From the NCBI RefSeq assembly GCF_018143015.1, contig NC_054746.1, positions 38,504,687-38,568,686 on the forward strand: a stretch of DNA of 64,000 nt, in the 5' to 3' direction. The translations under genes and the position numbers were made by a program. Every line of letters starts with the position of its first letter. The first letter of the stretch is position 1. Below are positions 19,786 through 51,800 of this stretch, piece by piece. This DNA comes from Lytechinus variegatus. Its lineage: Eukaryota > Echinodermata > Echinoidea > Temnopleuroida > Toxopneustidae. The notes below the pieces were generated by a model, which worked only from the letters and a program-made list of their open reading frames with translations, did no database searches and was not told the DNA's origin.

Positions 19786-20756
19786 GGTGCAACATAGTTT
19801 TAAAAAGGCCCCCATCCCCATGGCAAAATTATAAATGCATGTAAAATAAAATGACACGAGTACAATAATATGCAAAACTGAAAAAAAATTAAATGGCCCC
19901 CTAAAAATGGCAAAATTCAAATGTATATGCACAATAAAATGACACTAGTACAAAAATATATATGTAAAAAGTTTTTAAAGCTGTATTTATACAAAGATAT
20001 ATTAGTACATAATCATCCATATTCATCAGCAAAAGCAGATCAGTTCCACTGCTACAAATCAGAAATAAATTACTCAGGCTCTCTCAAATTAAATAAAATG
20101 GAGAAGGCATAAAATTTTACATGACTCAAGCCCATCCCCTTCCTTTTGTCTCTCTCTCCCTCCCTCTCCCTTTTCTCTCTCTCTCACTCTATCATATCAT
20201 TGTTCATTTCTATCTATCTGGCACATCACTGAATATAACAATAAAAACAGGTCAAAATTAGATTTGTCAATTGACCAAGTGAAAATTTGAAAGAAAAAAA
20301 AGAAAAGAAATTGAGAACAAGATAAATGTAGAAAGAATTCTTTAAAAATTTTGACTTATTTTCCACCCAAATTAATGTAAAGCTCACTGTGTATAAAGGT
20401 TATGATTTTCAGACAGAGAGCATAACAGGTATCTTATCTTATCTCTAAATAAACATCAGAAAGTTGGCAGAACTAGCGGCCTACGTGCAACAAGCAGGTA
20501 GCCCTTTAGGTTAAAGTTTGAGGATCATTTGCAGGTCAATACAATATTTTGTGCTGAACAGCTATGATAAAGACAGGCACTTTGTTCAGACACACATACA
20601 AAATCATACTAAATGATCTATGTGTCTAAACGATGACTGTCAAGGCGTTGTGACTCTGGATAAGTCTCCCAACTTCGAACCACAAAGCCTGTAGTTCTTT
20701 AGCACTTGTGTCCTTTGGAAAGGCATTTCTCTTTAAATTAGCCACTATCCATCCTC
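19786..20756. other. Intergenic DNA between pearl-like copy 2 and a MITE
   Basis: No gene seen. Two related GGCAAAATT-ATAAATGCA segments (19821 and 19910) and a CT-rich tract at 20142-20190. Confidence 0.5.
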
Positions 20757-20896
20757 GGCCCTGTTGCATAAGTTACCATTATGGTAACTTTGCCATCCAG
20801 TGGTAATTTGAATGGAATCCTTGATTTCGATTGGCTGTTGATCAGCTACCATGGCATGGCAAAGTTAACAGAATAGTCATTTTATGCAATGGGACC
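20757..20896. mobile_element. Small MITE (~140 bp)
   Basis: GGCCCTGTTGCATAAGTTAC at one end and GCATGGCAAAGTTAAC...TTATGCAATGGGACC at the other are inverted. TTACCATTATGGTAA is an internal palindrome. No genes. Confidence 0.7.
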
Positions 20897-20995
20897 CTCA
20901 TGTAGGAAATGGGTATTCTCATGCAAATAAAACTGGGATAATATCATGCAGCTCAAACCAATATTACAAACATTGTAATATATATCAGTTCCATA

Positions 20996-21165
20996 ATACT
21001 ATTATTATCATTTTTATTATCATTATCATTATTTTTATCATTATTATTTTTATTATTATCACCAACATCATCACCAATAGGCTAATCATAATTATTATTA
21101 TCATTACTATCATTTTTATAATTATCATTATTATCATTATTGCTATTATCCTTATGACTAATTAA
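20996..21165. repeat. ATT/ATC microsatellite
   Basis: (ATT)n/(ATC)n tract about 250 bp beyond the kanadaptin stop. It contains TTTATT hexamers that could serve as minus-strand AATAAA, but only by chance composition. Confidence 0.88.
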
Positions 21166-21184
21166 ATGTATCAAAGTCAGGAAA

Positions 21185-21260
21185 CGCAAATACCGGAACT
21201 CGCACAGGATGTTCAGTAATACCTGATTACTTTTATGTCCAGGTTTTATGAACCATCCTG
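21185..21260 (+). repeat. Fragment of the ~160-bp pearl-like unit
   Basis: AACTCGCACAGGATGTTCAG followed by TAATACCTGATTAC and TTATGTCCAGGTTT matches half a unit. No termini are present, so it is a remnant. Confidence 0.6.
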
Positions 21261-21412
21261 AAACAAAACTTCCCAGTAGCTTAGGCAAGATATCAGGGTA
21301 CTGCTGGTGTAAATGATGCACACATCTTTCCTTTTCACAAGACATATCTTGCCTCCTTTTGTCAATGTATGGTAGAAGAAAAGGGATTAAAATTCCTTTT
21401 TTTCCAAAATGG

Positions 21413-40551
<19,139 letters not shown>

Positions 40552-41000
40552 GTTTACCCATCTAGTTTTGGTACGATACTCAGCGCACGTATGAGTATAA
40601 AAGTTAAACTTTATTCAATTTTATTCATATATAAAGGATACGAAATAACATTCTTTTACAAAAAAATCTAAAATGATTTAATTGTGTTTAAAAAGAAATG
40701 GCTCAAATCGATAGAAAATATGTTTTTGTACCGTGGCAAACTTAGTATGAAATAGTCAATTTCCACGGCAAAGGCTATCTTTCTACCTTTCAGATCTGAC
40801 AGGACGCGCGTTTCCGTTTTACACCCTGGCGAAGGCATTTTCCGGAAAAGTAGCCAAAAAGCGACTAGTGAAGAGTCTACGTCTACATTTGTTTACATTA
40901 TCAGCTGGGCGCGCGATCCAAAGTCCGCACCGAAGTTATCCGCAGATGCAGCTGAGTATGAGCTGAGCTTATACTTTCCAGGTTCAATACGAATGTTTGC
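40552..41000 (-). promoter_or_regulatory. Putative kanadaptin promoter / 5' UTR region
   Basis: This is the DNA immediately upstream of the kanadaptin ATG. It holds a CpG-richer stretch at about 40800-40930 (ACAGGACGCGCG, GGCGCGCGATCC) and an ETS-like CCGGAA near 40850, and no obvious TATA box. An ATG a few bases upstream (about 40564) is out of frame with the main start. The call rests on position and composition only. Confidence 0.35.
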
Positions 41001-41029
41001 CTTGATCATTTGCCTCAGTTGCCAATTTG

Positions 41030-41410
41030 CTGATGTCTGTCTTTCTCTCTATCTGTCTATATATCTATCACTCAAATTCTATCTCTATCTATCTATGTAA
41101 CTGCAGTATCTATCTTTCTAATAATCTTCTCTGTCTCTCTCATTCTTTATCTAACATCTATCTCAAATTCTCTATCTCTCTCTATCTTCCATCCATCTGT
41201 CTGTCTTTCTCTATTTCTCTCTCTCTACCTACCTATGTAACTACAGTATCTATCTGTTAATTTTTCGCTCTTCTCTCTCATTCTTGATCTATCTGACATC
41301 TATCTATCTCTCAAATTCTCTTTCTATCTATCTATCCACCTCTCTCTCTCTCTATTTCTATCTATCTATCTGTCTATCTTGTCTCTATCTATTTATCAGT
41401 CTTCTATATC
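41030..41410. repeat. TCTA/CTCT microsatellite upstream of the palindrome
   Basis: (TCTA)n and (CT)n rich tract between the kanadaptin 5' flank and the palindrome. Open frames here are artefacts of the repeat. Confidence 0.85.
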
Positions 41411-41794
41411 TATCTTTCGGCAGCTTCTAAGTGTATCAATCCATCAAACTTCAATTTGTCTTTCCATTATAAGTATCTGTTTATTTTGATTTTGTCTGTC
41501 ATTCTATTCATTTAGTTAATAATTTATTTTTAGAAAAAAAAACTATCATAAACAACGCGACTGCAAAAGCATGTTCGGATTTCACTCTAGTCCAGATTGG
41601 ACCTTGTTGTTTGTGCCCTCTATGTTAGCTTTTGGGAAAGGGCACTTCCAAACAACAAGGTCCAATCTGGACTAATTTCACTCCTGACTGCCGCTCTCTC
41701 TGTACATGAAGTGCCGAGGAACTCTGTGCTCTGATCAGTAACTGTGCAAATTGCATGCGGTGGTGGACTCGCCTATGGCACGCATATAAGGAAT

Positions 41795-42325
41795 CAATTA
41801 AATATATATTTCACTTAAAAAATATATCTTTCTCTTCCACTAAACCATTTCACTTAAAGAAATTTATATTTCACTTTCAAAAATATATTCCACTTTATCA
41901 AAAAAATATATTTCACTTTAAAAAATATGTTTCACTTTAAAAAAAAAAGTATTTCACTTTTCCCCAAAAAATATGTTTCACTTTTCAAAAAAATATATTT
42001 CACTTTTCAAAAAAAAGATATTTCACTTTTCAAAGAAATATATTTCACTCTTCTAAAAGATATATTTCACTTTTCAAAAAGAAAATATTTCACTTTTCTA
42101 AAAAAATATATTTCACTTTTCCCAAAAAATATATTTCACTTTCCAAAAAAATATATTTCACTTTCCAAAGAAATATATTTCACTCTTCAAAGAAATATAT
42201 TTCACTCTTCTACAAGATATATTTCACTTTCCAAAAAAATATATTTCACTTTTCCAAAAAAATATATTTCACTTTTGAAAAAAAAATGTTTCACTTTTCA
42301 AAAAAAAAAATCATTTCACTTGATA
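41795..42325. repeat. ~22-26 bp minisatellite, left outer arm domain
   Basis: About 22 copies of ATATATTTCACTTTTCAAAA with variable A-run length. The inverted copy is at 46285-46810. Confidence 0.9.
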
Positions 42326-42549
42326 CATTTTAATTTTGAGAGAAAACAAATCCTTTCACTTTTGTTGGATAACACATGCGGCTGCCGTATTAGACCGTAA
42401 CTATCCTCACGGAAATATCCATTCCTCTCGCTACGAAAAACATTTCACTCGTGTTGCAAATTCATTTCACTCAATTGCAAAAAAATACGTTCCTCTTTTT
42501 TCTCGGCCTGTAGGCGGCGCGCACCATTGTTGGCGGGACGAGGAGAAGG

Positions 42550-42918
42550 TACATGATATATCTATCTATCTATCTCTCTCTCTGCCTAATATATATCTAT
42601 CTGTTTAAATATGTCTATCCTTCTATCTATCTATCTAATATCTATTTATTTCGTTTAATGTCTGTATATCTGTGTATTTATCATTCAATCTTTATATCTA
42701 TCTATCTATTTATCTACCTATCTATCTTATGTCTATCTGTTCAGAATACATATGTCTATCCGTATGTCTACTTTTTATCTTTCAATCTAATAACTATTGA
42801 TCTGTCTAAATAGTTATGTCTGTTTATTTGTTTGTTTAACTATTTAATATCTATCTATCAAATTTGTTTAATATGTTATTCTATCTATCTACCTATCAAT
42901 AAATATATCGATCTATTT

Positions 42919-42949
<31 letters not shown>

Positions 42950-43209
42950 CTTTCTATCTATCTATTTATCTATCTGTCTGTCTATCTGTGTATGTACCTA
43001 TGTATCTACCTGTCTCTGAATCTATGTGTATATCAAATATGATATCATTATCACCGCTGGGAATCATCGTATTTTTTTCATCAATCATTATCAGTATCAG
43101 CCTCCTCATCGTATTTTTTTTATCGTCAATGTCTATCTGTCCGATACCTATCTATCTGTTTATATCTATCTACCTATCCATCTGTCTATCTATCTATCTA
43201 TCTATTAAT
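42550..43209. repeat. TCTA/TCTG microsatellite (left arm)
   Basis: Degenerate (TCTA)n with TCTG and TTTA variants. Mirrored as (TAGA)n at 45405-46050. Confidence 0.9.
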
Positions 43210-43337
43210 CAGGGGCCGCGGAACGGTTTTCAAAGCGGGGGGGGGGCTGACCATGCAAAAAATCACAATCATACGGTCATTTTTACGGTTTTGGAAAAAA
43301 GTAAAGGGGGCTGCCCCCCCAGCTTCCGCGGCCCCTG
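43210..43337. mobile_element. hAT-like MITE in left palindrome arm, 128 bp
   Basis: Termini CAGGGGCCGCGGAA and TTCCGCGGCCCCTG. 5-bp duplication TTAAT at 43205-43209 and 43338-43342. Inserted within TCTA repeats. Mirrored by 45271-45399. Confidence 0.85.
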
Positions 43338-45270
43338 TTAATATCTATCTATCTTCTATTATCTATCCACCTATCATTTATCTCTCCATCAATCTATCTA
43401 TTTATCTATCTTTCTTATATGTATCTGTTTGAATATGTATGTCTGTTTTTGTCTATTTATCTTTCATACTTATATCCACTCATTTGTTTAAATAATTATG
43501 TTTGTTTATCTCTGCATCTACGACAGACCACCTAATTCGTCCGTACGACGAATTAAAATCTAATTTCACTTGTTACATTTTAAATCTGAGATAAAACAAA
43601 TCCTTTCACTTTTGTTGGATAACACATACGGCTGCAGTACTTAGACCGTAAGTAAATTTCGTTCTTCACGTAAATATCCCCATTCCTCTCGCTACGAAAA
43701 ACATTTCACTCATGTTGCAAATTCATTTCACTCAATTGCAAAAAATACGTTCCTCTTTTTTCTCGGCCTGTAGGCGGCGCACACCATTGTTGGTGGGACG
43801 AGGACAATGCACCACGAGGTGGGCCCATAAACACAAATTGTAAAGTTTGAATTTATCGCTGATTATGCACAATAGCCAGGGCAATCAGCTGTTGCATTCG
43901 GCCCTACGATCAATCTTTAACCTTAGCACGGTCTGGCTATAGAGTTAGCTCCATGGTCTGGCTATAGGCATGAATACTTCATACATACACTATCTACGGA
44001 GCTGAATGGTCAAGGTATAAGTGTTGAAATTTCCCTTTTCTCCCTTCCGTCTGTCTTTTACTTCATTGACATACGATGGTCATAATGATTGATGAAATGA
44101 AGCTTACAAAAAGCTACATTTCACCGGTCAACTCGCTTGTACCTGCACTGCAAAACCAAATTCTCTCCATTTTGTATGAGACATGAATGGGGGGTCACCA
44201 TCCTTAGAACAGACATAAAAAGTGAGTATACGGGACTGAAGTTGGGTAATGACATCATGGACGTTCTCGGCTAACACCACAGAGATGTACACTAATTGCG
44301 CGTTATATAAGTATCTCTATGGCTAACACCAACCTTTTCGGGCTGAGCGATGACGTCATCATCCATCTTCAGTCCCGAATACTCACTTTTTATGTCTGTT
44401 CTAAAGATGGTGACCCCCCCCCTCATCACGTCTCGGAAAAAATGGAGAGAATTTGGTTTTGCAGTGCAGGTACAAGTGAGTTGACCAGTGAAATGTAGCT
44501 TTTTGTAAGCTTCATTTCATCAATCATTATGACCATCATATGTCAAATTTGAAGTAAAAGACAGACAGAATGGAGAAAAGGGAAATTTCAACACTTATAC
44601 CTTGACCATTCAGCTCCGTAGATAGTGTATGTAAAAAGCATTCATGCCTCATGCCTACAAAACGTTATAGCCAGACCGGCCGTACTAAGGTTAGCGATTG
44701 ATCGTAGGGCCGAATGCAACAGCTGATTGCCCTGGCAGCTGTGTATAATCAGCGATAAATTCAAACTTTACGATTTGTGTTTATGGGCCCACCTCGTGGT
44801 GTATTGTCCTCGTCCCACAAACAATGGTGTGCGCCGCCTACAGGCCGAGAAAAAAGAGGAACGTATTTTTTGCAATTGAGTGAAATGAATTTGCAACATG
44901 AGTGAAATGTTTTTCGTAGCGAGAGGAATGGGGATATTTACGTGAAGAGCGAAATTTACTTACGGTCTAATACTGCAGCCGTATGTGTTATCCAACAAAA
45001 GTGAAAGGATTTGTTTGATCTCAGATTTAAAATGTAACAAGTGAAATTAGATTTTAATTCGTCGTGCGGACGAATTAATTGGTCTGTCGTAGATACAGAG
45101 ATAAACATACATAATTATTTAAACAAAGGAGTGGATATAAGTATGAAAGATAAATAGACAAACAGACATACATATTCAAACAGATACATATAAGAAAGAT
45201 AGATAGATAGATAGATAGATGGAGAGATAAATGATAGATGGATAGATAATAGAAGATAGATAGATATTAA

Positions 45271-45399
45271 CAGGGGCCGCGGAAGCTGGGGGGGGGGGGC
45301 AGCCCCCTTTACTTTTTTCCGAAACCGTAAAAATGACCGTATGATTGTGATTTTTTGCATGGTCACCCCCCCGCTTTGAAAACCGTTCCGCGGCCCCTG
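45271..45399. mobile_element. hAT-like MITE in right palindrome arm, 129 bp
   Basis: Mirror copy of 43210-43337, flanked by ATTAA at 45266-45270 and 45400-45404 (the complement of TTAAT). It sits at the symmetric position of the palindrome. Confidence 0.85.
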
Positions 45400-45404
45400 A
45401 TTAA

Positions 45405-45649
45405 TAGATAGATAGATAGACAGATGGATAGGTAGATAGATATAAACAGATAGATAGGTATCGGACAGATAGACATTGACGATAAAAAAATACGATGAGG
45501 AGGCTGATACTGATAATGATTGATGAAAAAATACGATGATTCCCAGCGGTGATAATGATATCACATTTGATATACACATATAGATTCAGAGACAGGTAGA
45601 TACATAGGTACATACACAGATAGACAGACAGATAGATAGATAGACAGAA

Positions 45650-45680
<31 letters not shown>

Positions 45681-46050
45681 AAATAGATCGATATATTTAT
45701 TGATATAGGTAGACAGATAGAATAACATATTAAACAAATTTGATAGATAGATAGATATTAAATAGATAAACAAACAAATAAACAGACATAACTATTTAGA
45801 CAGATCAATAGTTATTAGATTTAAAGATAAAAAGTAGACATATGTATTCTGAACAGATAGACATAAGATAGATAAATAGATAGATAGTTAGATATAAAGA
45901 TTGAATGATAAATACACAGATATACAGACATATTAAACGAAATAAATAGATATTAGATAGATAAATAGATAGATAGATAGAAGGATAGACATATTTAAAC
46001 AGATGGATATATGTTAGGCAGAGAGAGAGAGAGATAGATAGATATATCAT
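45405..46050. repeat. TAGA/CAGA microsatellite (right arm)
   Basis: Mirror of 42550-43209, including a (GA)n block at 45660-45680. Confidence 0.9.
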
Positions 46051-46284
46051 GTATCTTCTCCTCATCCCGCCAACAATGGTGCGCGCCGCCTACAGGCCGA
46101 GAAAAAAGAGGAACGTATTTTTTTGCAATTGAGTGAAATGAATTTGCAACACGAGTGAAATGTTTTTCGTAGCGAGAGGAATGGACATTGCCGTGAGGAT
46201 AGTTACGGTCTAATACGGCAGCCGCATGTGTTATCCAACAAAAGTGAAAGGATTTGTTTTCTCTCAAAATTAAAATGTATCAAG

Positions 46285-46810
46285 TGAAATGATTTTTTTT
46301 TTAAAAGTGAAACATTATTTTTTCAAAAGTGAAATATATTTTTTTGGAAAAGTGAAATATATTTTTTGGGAAAGTGAAATATATCTTTTAGAAGAGTGAA
46401 ATATATTTCTTTGAAGAGTGAAATATATTTCTTTGAAAAGTGAAATATATTTTTTTGGAAAGTGAAATATATTTTTTTGGGAAAAGTGAAATATATTTTT
46501 TTTAGAAAAGTGAAATATTTTCTTTTTGAAAAGTGAAATATATCTTTTAGAAGAGTGAAATATATTTCTTTGAAAAGTGAAATATCTTTTTTTTTGAAAA
46601 GTGAAATATATTTTTTTTGAAAAGTGAAACATATTTTTTTGGGGAAAAGTGAAATACTTTTTTTTTTGAAAAGTGAAACATATTTTTTAAAGTGAAATAT
46701 ATTTTTTTATAAAGTGGAATTTATTTTTAAAAGTGAAATATAAATTTCTTTAAGTGAAATGGTTTAGTGGAAGAGAAAGATATATTTTTTAAGTGAAATA
46801 TATATTTAAT
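46285..46810. repeat. ~22-26 bp minisatellite, right outer arm domain
   Basis: Reverse-complement array of the left arm: TTTTGAAAAGTGAAATATAT units with variable T-run length. Confidence 0.9.
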
Positions 46811-46833
46811 TGATTCCTTATATGCGTGCCATA

Positions 46834-48249
46834 CAGGACAGGACAGAAAAGAAAAAACAAGAATTAAAAGAAAAGAGAAAAAAAGGAAAAGAGCGGGGGG
46901 GGGGAAGAAACGAAAAAAGGGGGGGGGGCTAAAGACAAACAAAAAGAAAGAAAAAGTAACAGAAAAGAAACCTAGTCAGAAGGAAAGAAGAAAAAAAGAT
47001 GATAGAAGAAAAGAAGCTTAGAGGAAAAGAAAATCGAATATAGCTCAAGAAAAAAAATGAAGGGAAAGAAGCTATATTCATCCTTTCAACAAAAAAAAAG
47101 CTCCAAGCAATGGCAAGTCATTTATTCTTGCCTAGTAAACCAAACAAGAAGAAAGGCCAACCCCCCCCCCCCCCCGGTTTCATGCCCCTCGATATCCTAA
47201 AGGGTATTGCTATTTGTAAAGTAGGATAAATGCTCAGAAAGGAGAAGGGCAAGGAAAAGGACAGTAAATGAGAACTTTGATAGATGAGATGAGAAAAAGA
47301 AGGGAGGACATGAGGCCCATGAGAAGAGGAAATCGATGGAGAACATGATCGGGAGAGAAGAAAAACGAGAACGTGAGCTAGTCTAAAGAAGAGATCTATC
47401 AAGAATGAAGCTAGAGAATCAAGAATCGTGCAGGTTTCAACATGCCTTTTGATACTTCAAAATAAAAGTTTGAAACAACGTATGTTTGTTTTTATCATAT
47501 GAAAGAAATTCAGCAATGATTTCCCAGAGAAAAGCAAATTAATGATACATCTGTTATTTTCCCTCCTCCTCCACTCCCCCTCCTTTTCTTTCTTTCTACT
47601 TCTCCTACCACTCACTAATGAGCTGTTGCACCCGAAGGAGATCTGGACATTTTAAGTGTGGAAAGCATTTCTCCTCTTACATTCTTAATATCTCATTCTC
47701 TTTTCTCACTCATTATCCTATTTCTCCCCTCAACCTGCCGCAGTTTTAAACCTGATTTTCTTTTCTTCATTTCATTTTCTTTCTTTCTCTCTCTCTCCCC
47801 CTCTCTTTTCTTTCTTTCTATCTTTCTTTCTTCCTTCCTTTCTTTCTTTCTTTTTCTTTCTTTCTTTCTTTCTTTCTTTCCTTTTCTCTCTCTTTCTTTC
47901 TTACTTTATGGGTAGGGTATGATAGAGCGGAATGTTATCATGGGATATTATGCATTTGATGAACACTTTTTTTAAGAGAGAACATTTTTTCTGAATTAGA
48001 TTGTAAATTAATTTGTTTTCTTCCTGATAAAAAACATTTAAAAAATGAATGTTTTGAATAAGTTTGGTAAGTATTTTTTTACATAATAATGAAATAAGAC
48101 ATGTTATATTTATCAATATCATGATTTATTTTACATTGCACTTTATACATTCATTATATGATATTTTCATCTGCAGTGAAAACTCAGTCTCAGTATAAGA
48201 ATCATTTTTATAACAGAAAACTCATATATCACAGTCAAAAATAGTATAT
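46834..48249. other. Gene-free DNA, purine and CTTT tracts
   Basis: A-rich/G-run DNA flanking the palindrome (46840-47110), a 17-base C run at 47161, and a CTTT/CT microsatellite at 47755-47905. No coding exon seen. Confidence 0.55.
47755..47905. repeat. CTTT microsatellite
   Basis: TTTCTTTCTTTCTCTCTCTC and extended (CTTT)n, giving spurious Phe/Leu/Ser frames. Confidence 0.9.
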
Positions 48250-48860
48250 TGAAAGCTGTGACCAGAAATATTATACAGATATTGCCTACCTAGAGTTTGA
48301 ATATAACATTTCCTCTCCCCGACGGATTTATATTTTTCCTCAAAGTGATTATATTTTGCCCAAAGCGCGCAGTGCTTAGGGAAAATATTCTCCCGAGGAA
48401 AAAAATATAGATTCGGAGGGGAGATGAAATGTTATTTATCAAAAAGATAGACCAGGCAATATCTGTTATATTACATAGTCTATGTGGATTCGCCATCAGA
48501 GATTGCATTCATCATCATTCTCGCTCTCTGATAAGCCCAAAATTCTTGCTGCAGCTCTTATCCATCTACGTCATAATAGAAAGTTTTTGAAAAATACCTC
48601 AAACGCGATCTTCATGCAATTGACGCGTTAACACTAGTGTGAACATCAAATAAAATACCTGATTATGCAACTTGTAAGCAGCGAGTGATGTCACCTTAGT
48701 GAATATAAAGCTGCAATTGACAATACAACGCAGTTATATTCACTGAGGTGATGTTAAAACCTAGAATACAACAAATGCGATCCTTGCAGCTATGGTCACG
48801 TGATGGCCTATTAACCTATTTCTGATTTGAATCTACATAACCTATGAAATATAAAATTAT
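48250..48860 (-). repeat. Dispersed repeat R1, copy 2 (intergenic)
   Basis: Reverse orientation relative to copy 1, with the same block order and a longer middle. It contains an internal hairpin near 48340-48420 (CCTCAAAGTGATTATATTTT / GAAAATATTCTCCCGAGG). Confidence 0.72.
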
Positions 48861-51800
48861 ATCAGGAATATACTGTAATTCATTCATATCTTAAAGAGAA
48901 ATTCCAGTAGTTGCAGTAAACACTGATTTCGTGAGAAAGTCTGTAAAACAAGGCTTAATTGTCAGTATATCATCGAGGATCTAGATCTGGTACAGTTACA
49001 TTAACTGAACTTTGTGAAATCTTGAAATCTACGCTGAAAAATGTTCACACCGGAGATCCCCAACACAGATAAGCGCACGTGGGACAATGTATAATTATTG
49101 CTTAGGGCGTCGGGCCCGACGCCCTACCCGATTCTTGTGCTTATTTGCTGATTTCTCAGCAATTACACAATTTCTTCCAGAATTCTTTGGCACATGCGTT
49201 TTATTTATACAAACAGACACTTTGGTGGTCATTTCATTGGATTCTGTACGAACTCATTTTGATATCATTACCAAAACTAGCATTTACCTTTAATGGAGTT
49301 CTCACCCCCTTCATGAATACCATTGATATCAGACTTCATAAAAATAGTATTATTAAGTATAAATAATATGGTTCCAGTCTATACACAGATGAAAGTAATG
49401 TACTAGCAATGAAGCAAAAGGAACATCAAATGGTAAACCGGTTAAGATGCAAAATCAAAGTAAATGAAATTTATTTTAGAGGAACTTAATAACAACCTGA
49501 GCAAGATTGTTTTACACCAACCAGTGGCGGATCCTTTTGAGATGCATAATTAAATTTTTAAATGTAAAAATGCCTTTGTACACAAGTGTGCACCCTTTTG
49601 AAAGTCACAGCATATATTTTTAAGGGAATTGTTGAAACAGAAGTGAAGTGAGGACCTTTTTTTTGTTTTTTTTTCTTCTTTCTTTCCAAGTTTTACGTGG
49701 ACGAAATTACCTTTTTTTGTGAAAAACCTTTTTTTGTGGGGGGTTGTCAAATTTTCCTTGGGGAAAATGTGCCCCCCCCCCCTAAAATCCTGGATCAACA
49801 CATGGTATATCAAGGAGCACCAAAACTGGGCTAGTTGATCAGTATCAAATATCAGAGTACCCCTGTATGTCAAAGACCAATATATGATTAAATCTCACAG
49901 GTGATACATATTGAAGTGGAACCATAACAAGATAATTAAAGACATTATAACAAGTATTTCTAAGAGAGTTTACAAAGATCATGGCCAACTATGAACTGAG
50001 AAGATTTCCATACATGAATAAAGTCCTGTATCATTTTCATTCTTCTGTTTGAAAAGATTAAACTTTTAATCTTCCAAACCCTTGTTTTTTATCACAACTT
50101 TAAAGATTCAAATCTAAATCATATTTTTGAAGTACTGGAGAGTGAACAGTCTCATTCATCGAGTAAGAATTATTGGATTTTGAAGATCAGTAAGTGAATT
50201 GCAGCAGATATTATGTATTGTTAAAACACAGCTACCAACCTTTGAAAATACTTATCAATGATCCAGTTACCCTAAGTATGTTAAAGATGAAATAAAGAGG
50301 TATTATATGTTGAATTGAGAAAATATAAATTGAAATTCAAATGAAGTATCATATTTGCAAATAAATTACAAAGTAGCATAAAACAAATTCAAAGGGTTGA
50401 CTGACTGAGAAAGGTATGATGTACATTACTGAAATCTACCTTCCTGTAATGAACATCATTCTTCCAAAGCCAAACATTCCAAATCAATAATGTTGTTGAT
50501 TACATCAAGCCACCTGTCAATTATAAAGTGAATTTCACCATGCTGGTATGTCAGCAAACTACAGCCTAGTAGATATCTGTCAATCATGGTATTCTCAATT
50601 CGAATTTCCTTTTGGTTTAAATCAACAATATAATCTCATTGTTTCAATTCAAATATTTCATTCACATTTGTTCTATGACATCACTTCTTTAAAACAGCCT
50701 GTGCCAGCAGCACAAAAACATTGTTAGGCTCACAGAGCGCCAACAGTAAGCTCAGTCACATCTTTTGAATTATGTGAAGTCAAAACATTTACATGTATTT
50801 CAATGTTTAATGCATTGTTGTAACATTAGGCACCGCTGCCACATTACCGGTTGTCACAAAGCCTCTGTCAGCGCATTGCTAGCGCTAACAACATTTCTTT
50901 GCAGTCAGTACAGATTGCTATGCTAAATTTCACAAAACCATGCCATCATGATGATTATCCAGCATAATCTACCAATTATCAATGTTCCTTACAACCCCAC
51001 ACATTCCTCTACGACCATTTAATTTGTTTTTTTTTATACCATCTTATGTGATTAAATGATACCACTCGCCCAATTTCAGAATGTTTCAATATGAAAAGAG
51101 AAAACAACAGCAGAAAATACGAACCATCATGTTGTTTGATTCTACTGCTACGATTCATCCTTCCTCACCAGCTAGAAGTAATATACTATAATCAGAGGCG
51201 GTATTCTGAATATTGTCTTTTCTCAATATTTTGCCTTTTCACAGAGATATGACAAAATCTGTATTCTGGCGGTCATACCTTTTTTCATAAAAATTGTCAT
51301 AAATTTTGTCTTTTCTTCTTTAGCTCACACGAAAATATGCAGTTCATAAATGTGCATAATCCAAATATACAAGCAAATGATATGATAAAATTTATGACAG
51401 GGTCTAGCAGTCCTTAAGTTAGTAATTTCTTTTTAGTACCATAATATTCTGATACCAACCCAGCAATATGTCAAGCGTACAATATTTTTTAGATCAGATT
51501 GTTGTACTAGTTTCATTCTTCATCCATCACAATTTTTCAAAAATATTTTTCATGCTACAAGTAGTCAGGCCCTACATAATTCCCCTTTATTCTTTTTTTT
51601 CCTTTTCTTCATTCAATCTCTCTTCTAAAAATCTTTCTATGCTCTCTGTTACTCTTTGTAATTAAGCACATCAATATAACTATGTGCAATTGTGCAATGC
51701 CAGCTACTGTATTGAGGATACACTCTATGTGGCCCTGGGCCTTCCCATTTCGTAGAAGGGCTCCCACTCGGAACTAACAGTGATTTTGATTGGTTTGCCT

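Larger units (their letters stand above)
41774..46833. mobile_element. 5.06-kb giant palindrome / foldback element
   Basis: The arms run 41774 to about 44262 and about 44346-46833, with a loop of about 80 bp. Paired positions sum to 88607-88609 along the full length (ends 41777/46830, MITE 43210/45399), so indels are almost absent. Each arm, outside to inside, has a ~22-26 bp tandem repeat domain (TTTCACTTTTCAAAAAAATA), GC-rich unique DNA, TCTA repeats with a hAT-like MITE, a second unique block, and an AATTCGTC hairpin. No convincing protein. The architecture resembles the foldback TU elements described in sea urchin. Confidence 0.9.

Noticed and set aside
41927..42400. Long open frames rich in Phe/Lys/Ile (plus and mirrored minus strand)
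   Set aside because: They are translations of the TTTCACTTTTC-AAAA minisatellite in the palindrome arms. They have no domain or splice context and appear on both strands by symmetry.
42553..43341. Frames rich in Ile/Tyr/Leu/Ser
   Set aside because: Translations of TCTA microsatellite DNA. They run through a MITE insertion, so not coding.
49087..49366. Plus-strand small frames as a gene
   Set aside because: Short, no domain, no splice-site support, and overlapping each other in two frames.
49522..49800. MITE starting CAGTGGCGGATCC
   Set aside because: The apparent right end (TCCTGGATCA) does not match the left well and no target duplication was found, so it is not listed as an element.
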